A stretch of DNA of 64,000 bases from NCBI GenBank assembly GCA_009617715.1, contig VTFK01000092.1:2046001-2110000 (forward strand), read 5' to 3'. Position 1 is the stretch's first letter, and the number at the start of each line of letters is the position of its first letter. Made by a program: the position numbers and the translations under genes. The notes beneath the pieces were generated by a model that had not been told where the DNA came from, did not search any database, and was given only the letters and a program-made list of their open reading frames with translations. Positions 36,161 to 49,271 of the stretch are shown in pieces. Source of the stretch: Plectrocnemia conspersa (Eukaryota > Arthropoda > Insecta > Trichoptera > Polycentropodidae).

Positions 36161-38087
36161 ACTATAACATTTATACATCGCATGCAAGCGATCATCGGAG
36201 GTGCCTATTACTCTAAACGGGGTCACCATTTACTCCGAATTAGGGTGCCATTTGATTCTATTTAACACGGTATCAATATCTTCTCGATTCCTCGAAAATG
36301 GTTCTTAAAGAAAATTTTCCATTGGCCTTTAAATCCCGACAAAAAACAACAAACTTTTCCTGCGAGAAAAGTCTGGGGTTTTCTTTTAATCGAATTACAG
36401 CTAACATTGCCTCTTGTAGGGAGGGCGTCTTATTGGTCTCGAAGGACCAGTGAAACACTTTAATTGCTGTTTGAATATTTTCTTTTTAAACGTTCCATAA
36501 AAAGTATACTTAATAAAGGTACTGTTACGTAACGTTCGGTGCAATGATGGTTTTAAACCAGCGGTGTAGTTTAGTCTTAAGCCTCCTATATTTTCGAATA
36601 TTTCTGAAACAACGAAAATAATATAATTTTTTTGGTTTGAAAAAATGTCCCTACTACACCACAGTTTCAAACAATTTGTGCTGGGGATTCCTAGAGCCAT
36701 AAGAACGAAAAAAGGTTTTGTGCGCTCCTCTTTATTGATAACGAACAACTAACGTCAGAGGTTTAGGGGGAGGGGTGTCAGCGAAATTGTTATTGTGAAA
36801 CAAACAGAAGGCTGGGTCAATGACATAGAAGGGTGGGGGTGAGGGTGTAAAAATTCACAAAAAACCTGACGATTCGTCATCACCTCCTAATTTGAAGCTT
36901 TTCCTATATTCCACATGTCTGCATATATGCTCTTTTGTTTGTTACGGCTACAAAAACCAAAATTAATTCTGACGCTACAATAATGCGTTGTCTACGATGG
37001 ACATGAAGCTAATTTTAATACTTCAATACAATAGATACAATATTTTCAAAGCTTATTTCCTATCTCATATATCTGTAGTCTAAAGATAAATAAACGATTT
37101 TCATAAAAATCTATTACGTTTTATTCTCAGCAAATAAATTATTTACATTTCATTGTTTTAAGGTCACACTCAATATTCTCATATTCATAGAAAAATATTT
37201 AATCAACACAAAGAAACGTCACAAAAAGAAAAAAGAGACAAGACATTCCAATTACTAATTTGAACTTAAATTTTTGAACATAAACATAAATCAACGAATC
37301 GGATGTTTGAACAAAAAATATTTACACCTTTAATTGGTACTTAATATTATATTGCAAGGAGTCAATCCAGTCATGCGCATTGGACACAAAAATAATGTTT
37401 CATATGTACATGCGTTTAAAGTTATTCATGTATATACAAAAAAAAAATATACTAGTTACAAGCCAATTACACTTCCATTAAAAACAAAATTTTAAACAAC
37501 TATTAAAGTTACACCTTCAATTAGCTATGTGTATTATCTAAATCTAAATGTTTTATTCAATACTATACACAAATATAATTAATGAATTAACGGCGGTAAC
37601 AATATTATTAATAACAAACAATAAATCAATTATTTGTTTATATATTATTTTTAAAATATAATGTTTGTGGTGTCTTTCACAAGAATCACAAAATATACAT
37701 ACATTAAAAGACACCATAAGTTTGATTTATTTTTAAAGTATAATTATATATAAAATGAGATCTGAAAAAACTATCCAAAACATAAAATTTCATATACATT
37801 ATTTCCTAAGCATTTCGAGAAAAAACACATTTACGTCAATAAAATTTCGTATATATTACAGAATCCAATGATAAATTAAATAATATGAGTTATCTTTTAT
37901 AAGTTTTGTCAAATATGATTTAATAAAAATGTATAAATAATAAAATAATTTTCTTTTCATATGTAAAAAAAATGTTGACTATAAGTATCAGTCTTTCTCA
38001 CAAGCAACTTGTATTTAAAATTCACTGCGATAATCACCGATCTATAGACAATAATCTTAAGCAGACAAAAGACAAAAATTGATTAGA

Positions 38088-38131
<44 letters not shown>

Positions 38132-38364
38132 ATACATATACATATGCATATGTACGTACTTATGTATATATATACTAGTTGAATTTACAGTACACGAACA
38201 TTTGGTCGAGAACATGTACCTGTATAAATTATATAATGTATATTTACAAAAATTTGTTCACCAATAATATTAATTTAAGTGTTTCACATGCATATATACA
38301 TATAAAACAAAATATATTATAATAATTTGAGATAAATAAACTTCTATCAATCGAAAAGTTAGGA
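36161..38364. other. Intergenic and probable LIN54 3' UTR
   Basis: Very AT-rich. Two short - strand frames at 36273-36748 match nothing I recognise. An (AT)n/(GT)n microsatellite lies at about 38096-38131. Part of 37100-38364 may be 3' UTR of LIN54, but no boundary can be set. Confidence 0.4.
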
Positions 38365-41300
38365 CTAAGTGGATATTCCTCGGACATCGTCGGGAAGGGC
38401 AGAAGTCGGACAACTCTGAGAAGTGTTGATCATGTCTTGCAGACACCGAGCAAACTCTTCGAGGATGTAACGAGTGGCATTGGGGGCATCAGGTCCTTCG
38501 AACGACTCTGACTCACTGGCCTGAGCCACCAAACAATTGCAGACTGCTTCGATGACATCCGTTGTCATATAGTTCCAAGGTTTCCGACTGAAAAATCAAT
38601 ATCATTAACACAAATCCTTCTATATTCTCAATCATCAAATTAAGAGTAAATCAGATTAAAACTATTTTGTTTCATTGCAAGTACTTCTTTTTTTAAAGAT
38701 ATTCTTTGTAAGTACTCAAAAATTATCTGAATACCGCAATAATCTTGAAATTCGCAGCAGAAAATTACATAAAACAATCATAAAGAGCAGATTCTCAACC
38801 TTTTAAATTATTCTTCCACCTAATAAAGACTTAAGCATACCACTAAAAAATATACGATGATGGATAATATACATATTTAACTATATAATACTAGAATCTA
38901 TTACTATTTGTCTCTCATATTTTCTATGGGTGTTTCGTTTCCCTGCGCTTCTAAATAACCCAATAGGTTAATTTAAATTTAAGCTACTTATTTTCAATAT
39001 CGTTCAACGCGATCATCACATGCTCCTAAATTTGTTACCTGTGAGGTCAGTCGCCCTGAGGGGCATTACCACAGGACGGTATAAGTATTTTGTTTTCTAG
39101 GTAATTATTTATGTATTTGAAAATTTTATTTTATTTGTTCTAATTTAGCATGTTATCAATGATCACGTGAATTCTGTTTAGCTTGATGTTATTTTACATG
39201 TTGAAAGAGAATTATCATATAAATAAAAGAAAATACACACCTTGTGTTTTTAATAGTTTCTTTTTTGCTGAACATCAAACCACTCTTGCTATCTTCAGCA
39301 GTGATTTCCTTGAATTGGCTCAAATCGTTGTTCTTAGCCATCATCCGTCCGAGCACAACTTCGGTACGTACTTTTCTCATCGATCTCTTATCGGACGAGT
39401 CTTCAATGTTGCGGCAACCTACGCATTTGCAATTTGCCGAGCATGCAATTTTACCCTAAGAACAAAAACAATCAAATCAACTCCATTTCGATTAGCTTCA
39501 TTCGTTAAAGACAATTGACAAACCTCATAGCATTCGCAGTAGTTTTTCAAACAGCCAGATCTCTTGCAATTACAACCTTTATTGTGGCGTCTGATCACTT
39601 CGAGCCCGTAATTCTTAGCTCTACCTATCTTCGGTCTGAAAGTGATTCATTCACGTAAATATGCATAGATCTGTAACGTAGAATATTTTAGACATGTTAC
39701 CTGAAAGCATTGGGATTTCTTTCTAAGCACGTCTTTATGGCCTTCTGTCGGAACTCTTCGTTTGCCAGGTTGTTGTAGCAATTGTTACAGTTACAGTTGT
39801 TACAGAACTCTCCGTTGGCGAAGCAGTCGCAGTACAACTTGAGGCATTGTGATTTTGTACAATTGCACGGCTTTCGAGGACGCATGCCTAACTCGATAGC
39901 TAATGAAAAACATCAAGATTTACTTAGATGAGTTCATTTGATAATAAATATATTTCATTTAAGACTTACATTCCATATTTTTACTCTCCATCTCTTGCTG
40001 CTTCAGCTCAACATTTGCGGCAATGTTTAACGGCTTCGAACCAGACTAGAACAATACATCAGTCAGCAAAACTATGATTTAGATCACATTGATTGAAAAA
40101 TAAAAAGCTCACATTTTGCCCTTTCATCTGTTGGAGATATGATGCAGGCACCATGACAATATGCTTCATATCCCTCTGACCGATCGAGCTGGTCGTAGGA
40201 AAATGAAGCTGCTGCTCACTGTCGATCGTCGAATCTTCGGCAGTATCGTCGTTATCGAGCATCTGATCAATTTGAACAATAAATAAGACTGCAAAGACTC
40301 ATCGTCTCAAAACCAAATACCTCTTCTTCGATCAGCTCCGTTTTGCTTATCTGAACCTCCATGTTTTCCGCCACTTTATCACTTTTACTCATATCGTTCT
40401 TTTTCATAGAGTCCAACTGCGAGCTGGACATGTTCGTTATGGTCATGGACACGTTCGGCGTGGGCGTCTGGATGATGTTTTGGTTTTTGGACATGCCGAA
40501 AGGCACTGTTATCATTTTTGACTTTTGATTTGTTGTCGTAACTGTAATAGAAAAATAGAGTGTAAAATATGAAATTGTGTTAAATAAATATTAAAATAAC
40601 TTCAAAGACCGATATTGGAAGTAGACGAAGGTATGATTGTCTTTCCATCAGCCGAAGTTAACTGCAAGATGTTTCCTGAAAACATGGTTATTTAAAAAAT
40701 TGCACTTCTTATATTATTGTTAATTATTATAAGCAAAAGAGGTAGAGTTGTTATCTATAACATAAATTACCTTGCATATCAAACATCACCGGTTTTCCTA
40801 TAACTTTAGCGCCAGACGATTGACTGCTGGACGTCGAAGTCATCGGTGCAATTCGTACAGGTGAAGTCAAATTCTGCTGCGGAGGATTCGACGTGGCTAC
40901 CAACCTCACTAATTGAACCTAAAATGTGTATTTTAATATAATAATTGCTTACTTGAGATTAATCGAGAATAATCGATAAAACCCACTCCTTTCCCCGGAA
41001 CGTTGATCTGATGTATTTGATTGGGGTCGATCTTCTGGCCGGGCGATAAGCTAGCTAAGATCGTGTTGCCCGTTCCGCTAATGTTTTCCACTCTGAGCAT
41101 CTGAGTTTGTTTAACCGCTGGAGCGGTCGATTTTATGGCTACGTTTTGTGGTAGCGACGTCATGATTATTTTTGTGGCGTTTATCTTCGGAGGAGCTGGC
41201 AATATCTTGGCGGGCGATTTTAGAGTGGTGATGGCCTGCCGGATTTGAGGGCGCACCGTCGGAGTGTTCGTCGGAGCTGCAGTTTGCTTGATTGGAGACA

Positions 41301-44300
41301 TGGAGATCAACTAAAAAATTGTTAAATTTATTGATATGATTATACAGGACTCGAAATTTGACATTTGGTTCCAGAGCCGGGCCTTTTATATTGATGACTT
41401 TTTGTTTAAGGTTTAATATAGATTGAAATAGATCTTTAGAACAGTAAATCTGTTAGCAATCTAAGGGATTGACTTGAAAGATAAATACTTCTCTCATGGT
41501 CAACGGTCAAGTGTTTAACCCTTTATAGGGTATAAGCCTACGTGCATAGCGTTGTTATTAAATTACTTCATCAAGTTTCTGTTAATCCTTTGACTCATAG
41601 TAGAAATACATTTGGACGAGTGAGACATTTCACGTGTTTTTACGATAAGCAAATTCATATATTAAAATTATCCCACGCTCACAGACAAAAGGAAAACAAG
41701 AGTGGTACGGCAATATTTCTTTGCCATTTTTTTCATCACAAAATTGAATTTTGTCTGTGGACTTTAAAGTTTACATATGATTAAAATTAAATCTTTCTTA
41801 GATACAACTTTATAAAAATTACATTAGTTTATTACTGTGTAATATAAGTTATCAAACTGTTTATCAGTTATTCTACGAATACAATTTTCATTCCTGAATA
41901 ATCACCTAACCTAACCTAACCGTTTTGAGGCTTACCATGTTAACGATTGTTTAAAAAAATTGATTAGATATTTTTGCTTTCTTTACTATTATTTTTTATT
42001 GTTATTTTTTTACTTTTTGTAACATTGTTTAATATATGTTTAGTTTATGAGGGAGAACTATTTTTCGCATATTGGAATATTATATAATACTTTTGTAAAT
42101 ATATTTTATAATTTATATTATAAATAAAAGTATTTAATCACGCCTTTAGGTTATATTATTAAAAACAAACTTCTCTAAAAGTTGTCTTAATTTGTTTAAC
42201 CGCCCTACCTCTGGGTTATTATTCAAAAAGTAGTTAAAATATACATTGGGTTTTTTTTTCATTAGATTTCACAATAACAATACTTGTTTACAATATAACA
42301 GAAAAAAATACGCAATACTCATTTGTGATCCTTTGCAAGTCAGAGGTTCTCGAAAAAAGATTTCGCAAAATATTTTTTATAATACCCATACGAACGTATC
42401 ACGTACGTTCGTATGGGTAGGGCGGTTAAATGGCCAGTAGTCTATAAATCAATACCTGAAAGACTATTTGTTAAATTTAATTTCAAATATTTATTCAAAT
42501 AATACATAAATTTAAGAAAATGTTTAATTTTTAAATTTAAGAAAAAAAGAATTTGCCCTATAAAGGGTTAAGAACACAATATAATTAAGAACAGAACTTA
42601 ATTAATATACCTGATGTATCTTTCCTCCAGAGACCAAGCCCATCTGTTGAGCCTGCTGTAAGCTGAGAAACCGAGGAACAGTTTTTGAAGCGTTAGTCGC
42701 ATTACTGTCTCCGCCTGATATTAAAGAACATATAAATAATAAATTGAATATGTATCTAAGCCCTTAAAAGCATTAATACGCACCTTGAACTATAGCGAAT
42801 TTGGTAACACTCTGAGTGGTGTTTCCTTGTCTCAATTGTAAAATTTGTCCTCCTGTAGTATTGACCACTTGCGGCTGCATCGTCTGAGTGCCGCTTTTGG
42901 GCGTTATGAATCTAAACTTACCAGACGACGGTAGCACGACTAATTGTCTCGAATCTAGTGTTTATATAGTCAATATAATATGTAATATATCATGCAATAG
43001 TTGATTTAAATAATCACCGATAACAGCGGAAGCCTTTGGTCGAATGTTAGTCAGAGATATCTTCTTGACTTGACTCATAGCCGGCTTGCTGACTATGTTT
43101 GTCGGTTTGGGCGCTATGGCGAATTGTTTGATAACGGGAGCATTTGCTATTCGAAACGTCTAAAACAAAAAATTAAATAATTTAAATATAATGTTACATA
43201 TGTAAATACATATACAGTAGACCCCTCAGTAACATATTAAATTGGGGATGTGCTATTTGGATGCCCTATACTGCAATTTAAATTAATAAATTGCGGACGT
43301 GCTATTTGGGTGCGTGTAGTTGGGGAACTAGAAAATACAATACTTATGTACAAATCAGGAGCGTGTGGTGAGATATCCTCTCTTTGGCTCGCTCGCACAA
43401 AATAACGGACATCCATATAGCACGTCCCCAATTTACCGTGTTATGGTGTGTCTACTGTACATATGTGATGTTACCTGTAGATTTGTTGATGATATTCCAT
43501 GTTGCAGAGAAGCCACCGAAGCCGCTATGTTTTCTAGCAAGTCCGTGGAAGGACTGTCTGGTAACATTGAGATAAGGCTTTCTTCGCATTTTACTTTAGC
43601 AACATCGTCATTTTCAATGTGAAGCTTCATATTTTTATAATCCTGATCAACCAATATTAAAATGTAAGGTAAATAAATCAATGACAACAGTGTCATAAGA
43701 TAATAATTAACAAAAATAAAGGGGCAATTTATATGTAAGATGACGAAAACAATCGTTTTCAAAAGTTAATTGTAGATAATGACTAATTATACACATTGAG
43801 TTTAAGGATCTAGATTATAATTAAACCAACTATATAGTTGGAAATCGTGTTCTTATATTTGAGGTAAAAAAATATAGTACACTTGTGAGCGAGTAATTTT
43901 ACATATTTTTCCAAATTATATTTATTGTTATTTATTTATTAATATTTTATATTGCATTTATAGTAAATTATAGAAAAATTCAGTGATCCTCGACGTTTTA
44001 TTGCTCTGATTTACTTTACTACTTTTTTGTATTAGTTTGTTTTAATAATTTATATTAACACTTTACTATTATTAAATTTCATTAATATTTTTTGTTGTTC
44101 ATTTATTTCGTAGCCTTTAATTTGTTGGTATTATTTTTATAAAGATCATTTACATTAAATCAAATTGAAAAAATATATAAATATAATGTTTTTTATTAAC
44201 TTCCTCAGTTATATTATATATGTAAATATATAACTATCTGGGGTCCTTCAAAAAAGTGAAAAATCGACCACCGTACGTGTACGGCGATATCGCTCTAAGG

Positions 44301-44662
44301 GTTAATCTATATATTTTGTGTAGCCTTGTAATCAATTTTGGACACTAATCTTCAGTTATTATGTTATTAATAGTAGCATATGATGATTTATGTCGAGTAT
44401 AAAATTTTTGAATTCATTTCAGACGGACTCATGCGTAAAGTAAAATATTGTAATTGTAAAGAATTTTTTCGTGGCAAACCGGTAAATGTTCGGAGAATAC
44501 TTCTTCTTCGTTTCCAATTATAGACATTTCAGCAACGTCGACGTCATCCTGGATGCACTCCACGCCTTCTACGATAATGAAATGATACATTGCACGAAAG
44601 AAGAAATGTATAAATTCGATGTTTTTAAACTCACCCATTAGGTCATCGTCCGTCTCCATCAT
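38365..44662 (-). CDS. LIN54: LIN54 / Mip120, DNA-binding subunit of the MuvB/DREAM complex
   Basis: Binds CHR elements (TTYRAA) to control cell-cycle genes. Sixteen exons: 44662-44635, 44568-44480, 43642-43475, 43159-43018, 42954-42784, 42714-42611, 41310-40987, 40918-40771, 40675-40610, 40541-40321, 40262-40113, 40045-39970, 39899-39701, 39635-39524, 39455-39241, 38587-38365; all in frame, 811 residues (human about 749). A long low-complexity Ser/Thr/Gln region precedes two cysteine-rich CXC (tesmin) domains: [20 protein letters not shown] and, after a linker with [38 protein letters not shown] plus [10 protein letters not shown]. Both DNA-contacting tyrosines (LKLYC, LKNYC) are present. 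A C-terminal helical region ([16 protein letters not shown]) ends the protein. [10 protein letters not shown] is taken as the start. Confidence 0.96.
41519..42567. mobile_element. piggyBac-like non-autonomous element, 1049 bp, in a LIN54 intron
   Basis: It is flanked by TTAA on both sides (41515-41518, 42568-42571). Terminal inverted repeats are CCCTTTATAGGG, exact over 12 bp. TTAA targets and CCC ends are the piggyBac signature. No transposase frame is present. A CCTAA trimer (about 41906-41921) and a second TTAA-flanked element lie inside. Confidence 0.75.
42200..42425. mobile_element. Nested TTAA-flanked MITE, 226 bp
   Basis: TTAA flanks (42196-42199, 42426-42429) and exact 10-bp ends CCGCCCTACC / GGTAGGGCGG. 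Near the right end is a hairpin, CCCATACGAACGTA with its inverse TACGTTCGTATGGG, a common feature of piggyBac-like ends. Confidence 0.7.
43215..43457. mobile_element. pogo/Tigger-like MITE, 243 bp, in a LIN54 intron
   Basis: The ends are CAGTAGACCCCTCAGTAACA and, inverted, CAGTAGACACACCATAACAC, both next to TA. Inner repeats GGGGATGTGCTATTTGG and ATAGCACGTCCCCAATTT form a second inverted pair. The right end lies 17 bp from the donor of LIN54 exon 43642-43475. Confidence 0.7.
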
Positions 44663-45190
44663 TTTGGATTGGAGCTGACTGGGGCGCTTCGAAAGCAGCG
44701 CGGGGGCACTCGCAAAGGTGGGCGACGCATGCGCTCGCCGCTCACAAGCCCTAATTTCCGCTCGCCGCCGATCGCTCTCATACAAATTTGAAATTGGCCG
44801 CCATTTTAAACCTGCTGTCAAAACGAGGGCGGCGGGAAGCGAGCGACCGAACTCGACTCTTCGCACCTAATGCGAGATCGATCAATGAAAAACGCAAAGA
44901 GGGTCCGGAAAATCAGACGGGGGCTCAGGCGGGGCTCCTTCGCCGAGTCTGCAGCCCGCGCTTTTCGATCATTTCTAAGTGGGCGCAGTTTGAATGTCGC
45001 AGCTCCTGGGACGACTCTCTGCCGCTAATCGGGCTCCGCTGGGGTCGGCGAAGGGGCGACAGGGCGCAGGAGCGGCTTCGTTGCGTTCAACAGCGCGAGC
45101 TTTATCAATATCTATGTACAAATTTCAAGTTCGTCGCCTTTGCGCTCTTCCTCTTCTTCGTTTTGGTCGCCACCGATGCGACTATCTATG
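44640..45190. promoter_or_regulatory. GC-rich promoter region of LIN54
   Basis: About 550 bp of CpG-rich sequence in AT-rich surroundings spans the LIN54 start. On the - strand within about 150 bp of the ATG are GGCGGCCAAT (inverted CCAAT region overlapping an AAAATGGCGGC YY1/Pho-like motif), TTTAAA and TTCAAA (CHR-like TTYRAA), and ACGCATGCGC (NRF-1-like half) at about 44725. Open + strand frames here are probably GC-bias artefacts. Confidence 0.55.
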
Positions 45191-45674
45191 GTCAATTGTC
45201 TATTGACTTGTCTATGTTTTACATAAATCAAAATAAACAAATTGCCTTTTATTTCTTTATTACTTGTAATATAACAAAATTTTAGATTTGACAATATTTA
45301 ATTACATTGTTTGTATTTAAGCAAATCGAATAGATATTCAAATTTGAGATATTCCTTTTCAATACACTTGAACGACAATTTGTAACACTTCGAAAAATCT
45401 CAAAAGCTTTTTTTATTTATGTTTTGCAAAAATAATATCGTTTTAATTTTAAAAATATATGTATTTTATTAAAACACATATTTATAAAGATAAAATTGAA
45501 ACAAATTACAAGTAACCTTATATGTTACATTATCTCCCTTGCCAATATCATAGCTTGTATTATTCGTGGCAAAGCAACATATGCTTTTTGCCACATTCTG
45601 CAATTTCTAGAATAATATATGTACCACATATAAAGGAAGCATTATCATATTTTAAACCTTATTTTTAATATTCA

Positions 45675-45760
45675 AAAAAATATTTTGTTGAGTTAAAATA
45701 AGGAGAATTACCAGGCCAAGATAGCAGAGTCCATCTTTGTTTTTGCACAGCTGTGTGTAA
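45675..45760 (-). pseudogene. Tc1-like transposase fragment
   Basis: The - strand frame gives QKQRWTLLSWPGNSPYFNST, matching the Tc1 block around 'WPxxSPDLNPIE' with the catalytic Asp replaced by Tyr. Only this short piece is recognisable. Confidence 0.6.
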
Positions 45761-45839
45761 AAATAAATGGAGAGTTTTCGAATAAAAAATATATAATATA
45801 TATATATAATAAAAATACAATATTATTAATCCTTTCAAC

Positions 45840-45906
45840 GCGAAGCGCATGATATCATGCGCAACTAAATCTACTGTACAACGCCAAGCGCATGATATGA
45901 TGCGCT
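45840..45906. repeat. Two tandem palindromes, GCGCATGATATCATGCGC type
   Basis: GCGCATGATATCATGCGC is a perfect 18-bp palindrome. A near copy, GCGCATGATATGATGCGC, follows about 40 bp later. The sequence TTAATCCTTTCAACGCG just before resembles a piggyBac-like end, so this may be a degraded transposon terminus. Confidence 0.5.
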
Positions 45907-46578
45907 CGTTAAAACCTTCGTTTTTTAAAGAAACGGAAAGGTAAAAGTTGGCAATATATGTTTTAAAAATCAGTTTGAGTTCCTAGTAAACGATTTCAGT
46001 GATTTTATTTATAGAATTTGCGATGAAACAGTGGTATATATAATTATAAAGTCACGCCTTAATTTTAGTCGTTTGTATTTCGCGCGCGGTTTCGATCGTG
46101 CTTCTTTAGACCACTTTTAGGGTTAGCACAAACGCATTGCGGAAATTCGTTTTTTTATACTTTAATTTATGAATCGAAATTAAATTATGTCATCAATATT
46201 TCAATGATAATTGTGATTTGTAAATACTTGTGAATATATTTATACGTTATTTAGACTGTTTTAATATTGTCAACTGTTTTTGTGATTGGTTTTTATTGTT
46301 TGTAATAATTAAATAATAATAATAATAATTACTATTAAATACTTATTAAAAATATAAATAAGATATAATTAATAAAATATCAATATTAACTCTTAGTAAA
46401 TATTAAATAATAATAATAACAAAAACGATTCCTTGTCGTAGAATCATTTTATTTTACTTGTTCTATTATTTTATAATTTATTTGTAATGTGTTTATTTAT
46501 TTACATTAAATTATTACCATCGTGACCTAACAGGTTACCCCAATGCGTCACGATGGTCGAAAAGTTTATTATTTATTG

Positions 46579-46586
<8 letters not shown>

Positions 46587-46613
<27 letters not shown>
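46587..46613. repeat. (TG)n microsatellite
   Basis: About 13 uninterrupted TG units, flanked by short AT repeats. Confidence 0.95.
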
Positions 46614-46622
<9 letters not shown>

Positions 46623-46639
46623 TACATATTCCGCCTGGA

Positions 46640-46995
46640 GTGTAGATATGTCGCACTCTTGCCGGTCCCAAGCCCGGATAAAGGAGGAGGGTTTCTATCA
46701 TGGAGCAAACCAACCAACGTGGATAAATCCAAATAGTTATGAAAAAATCAAAAAGAAATAATAAATCCGCCCCGATTCATAATGACCTAGACGATCGAAA
46801 TCTAGATAAATGATTGGACTTCAATTTTGGAAGCTGGAATGTGCAATATTACAACCAGGAAAAATGCAAACAATATCGGAAGACATACTAAAACTCAAGA
46901 TATATCTAGAAGCCCTACAAGAAATTAAGTGGAAATGCCAAAACCGATCACCGGTTGTAGTGCCGTGGAAGAAGAAGAAGAATATTTATATATTA
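46640..46995 (+). pseudogene. Non-LTR retrotransposon 5' part with endonuclease start (RTE/'craniofacial development protein 2-like')
   Basis: The frame at 46810-46998 reads QPGKMQTISEDILKLKIYLE, then ALQEIKWK. This is the opening of the AP-type endonuclease ('WNVRTLLQPGK...LALQEIRWKG'). The 170 bp before it (GCCGGTCCCAAGCCCGGATA..) look like the usual 5' leader. The rest of the endonuclease and the RT are missing. Confidence 0.65.
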
Positions 46996-46999
46996 TAAA

Positions 47000-49271
47000 T
47001 TATACATCTTATTATATATAGTTAAATGTAACATCGTATCTTGCTATTAAGTTTTATTATTTATTATTTTTATATATAAAGAAATATGACAACCTTCAAC
47101 AACAACCAATTGCAAACACCATTGATCAAAAACAAACGGTTTGGTTATTAGGGTTATTTTTGTGTACGATATATGTGATTTTGCATGTGTCAAAGAAATC
47201 TTGTCGATTTGTAAATTTTTATAACAGGATGTAGGTCAGACGAAGAAAAAATGCGTTGCAGATTTATATATTAAAATTGTCTCAGTGTGAGCATGACCCT
47301 GCTTGTCGTTCGCTTGTATAGTGCCGCGCGCGTTCATGTGTGTGTAGGTGTGTGTACGCCAGCCAACTCGCGGCCCAACGAATAGATTTAATTTTGTTCA
47401 CTCCATATTTCCAACAATACGACTAAAAATGTTTGTTTATTATTATAATTAGAATGTTTAAACCATGTTAATCATACATATATAATTTTAAAATATAAAA
47501 ATTGGGTATTTTGTCTGTAATGATGTGTTAAACAGAGTAAGTAGCCAAAAAATTATATCGCTAAAAACGCATGGCGTACAGCGAGTAATTAACAATTTAC
47601 CGGTCGGCGGTCTAAGGGTTAAAAATGGAATAAAAAATTATCACAAGGGAAAATTATATTATAAAAATGTAAACATTAATAATATAGTGATTCTTTGTAT
47701 TATTTTTGCTATATTATATTTTTTTTAAAATCATCTTTTATTTTAAAAAGATATTTCACTGCATATACTTTTTTAGCACATGGGCTCTAAAATTAGGAGT
47801 AGAATTATATAAAAATTAGAATTGCGCCAACTAAAATATACCATAATGCAATCATACATATCTAGCGTGTTTGTGTAAAATACACAAAATAAAAACAACC
47901 TAGCAAATACTATTTTAATTGATAGTGTAGAGCTATTTATATATGTATTTACTTAGGTTTTATTATGGTCAAAACTTAGCGGCATTCTGGTAACACTGGC
48001 GTGATGGACGATTTCTCTTGGCGAAAAATACTACTGCAACGCTTCAAACTATGTCTAATTTCCACCCGTCACCTTCCATCGCCAAAATATATAAAGAATA
48101 ATATAAATTTAAAATATGACCGTCCTGATTAAGCTGATCTTTGTTCAGTGACACACTAGGGAGCTGGCCGCTCAAGTGCAAACATTATAGCATCCCCCTC
48201 CCTTCACTCTGCAACAAAGTTTTTAATGTTGAAATTTGAGATTTTTAATAAAAAGTAGTAGTTGTTGATATTTACTCAGATATCGGTAAATTACATGGTA
48301 CATACATGTACCAGATGTTATATTTTTTTGTATGAATAAGAAAAGCTTAAATCATGCAGTTTTTACAACAAATTTTACAAAAATTATATTAAAAGCTTTT
48401 TATCACATTATCACAGTAATGCCTATACTTAACTTCTCAAAGTTTTATAATTGTAAAAAATTTTCTCAAAAATAATAAAAAGGCTTTATTTTCAAACATG
48501 AATTTTCAAGTGTGAATTATTTTTAAGAATCTACCTTGAAAGTGTATTGAAGTATTATATAACTTTTAATTCTAGAGAGTGGTGTTATACAATTTCAAAA
48601 TATACAACTCGTACCCTAAAAAATCTATGTCTTTCTCATCTTACGTATTTGACAAACGTCGTTAAGCTTTCTTCATTAAAATGTTAGTTGCTGTACGACC
48701 AGAATATTCTATGTGGTGATGTTAAATCTATGCCCGCTAAGAGATTCAATAGTTCGTATAATACCCTTCTACATATTTGGAGATTTAGACAAATATTAAA
48801 ATAATAATATAAACCACAAACTATAGTTTCTCAAAAATAAAAACGAATTTATTATTTTACCAAATATTATCAAATGCGGCGTGTGCCTCGCATACACCGC
48901 ACGTATGGTAGGCGCAGCACTGTCTGTGTTGTATCAAAACCTCAAAAATCTCAAAATAAGGTGTTTTATAAAAAAATAATCTGTGAAGAAGTATTTGGGA
49001 ATTCTCGGAAGCGCCCTTGAATTTTGTTTCCTGGGAATATGAAAAGTCCGAGTATTCAAAAACCTTAGTAGTCACAAACAGTTTTAAGAGAGTATACCTT
49101 TGTGAAAAAATATATTCAAAACATTTGTAAACCTTTAGCCGTTATTAATCAGACATATTTGCTTAATTAAGTAAAAGTATTTTTATTCATCTATATATTT
49201 TATCATTCTATCTGCATATATTTTTATTTTCGCAAAACGCGGTACAACAACACATTTAAATATATTTAGAG
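47000..49271. other. Non-coding AT-rich DNA
   Basis: No gene is seen. A sequence ending CGGTCTAAGGG next to TTAA at about 47615 resembles a piggyBac-like end. Otherwise it is featureless. Confidence 0.4.

Noticed and set aside
36273..36748. Two overlapping - strand frames
   Set aside because: No domain recognised in either frame and no conserved motif or terminal repeats around them. They could be a decayed transposon, but this cannot be supported.
41906..41921. Interstitial telomere-like CCTAA repeats
   Set aside because: Only three units, inside a MITE. Too short to indicate a telomere or a healed break.
44788..45285. Open frame of 165 codons on the + strand opposite the LIN54 start
   Set aside because: It lies in the GC-rich promoter, where stops are rare by composition. 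It has no recognisable domain, and other frames are open in the same place.
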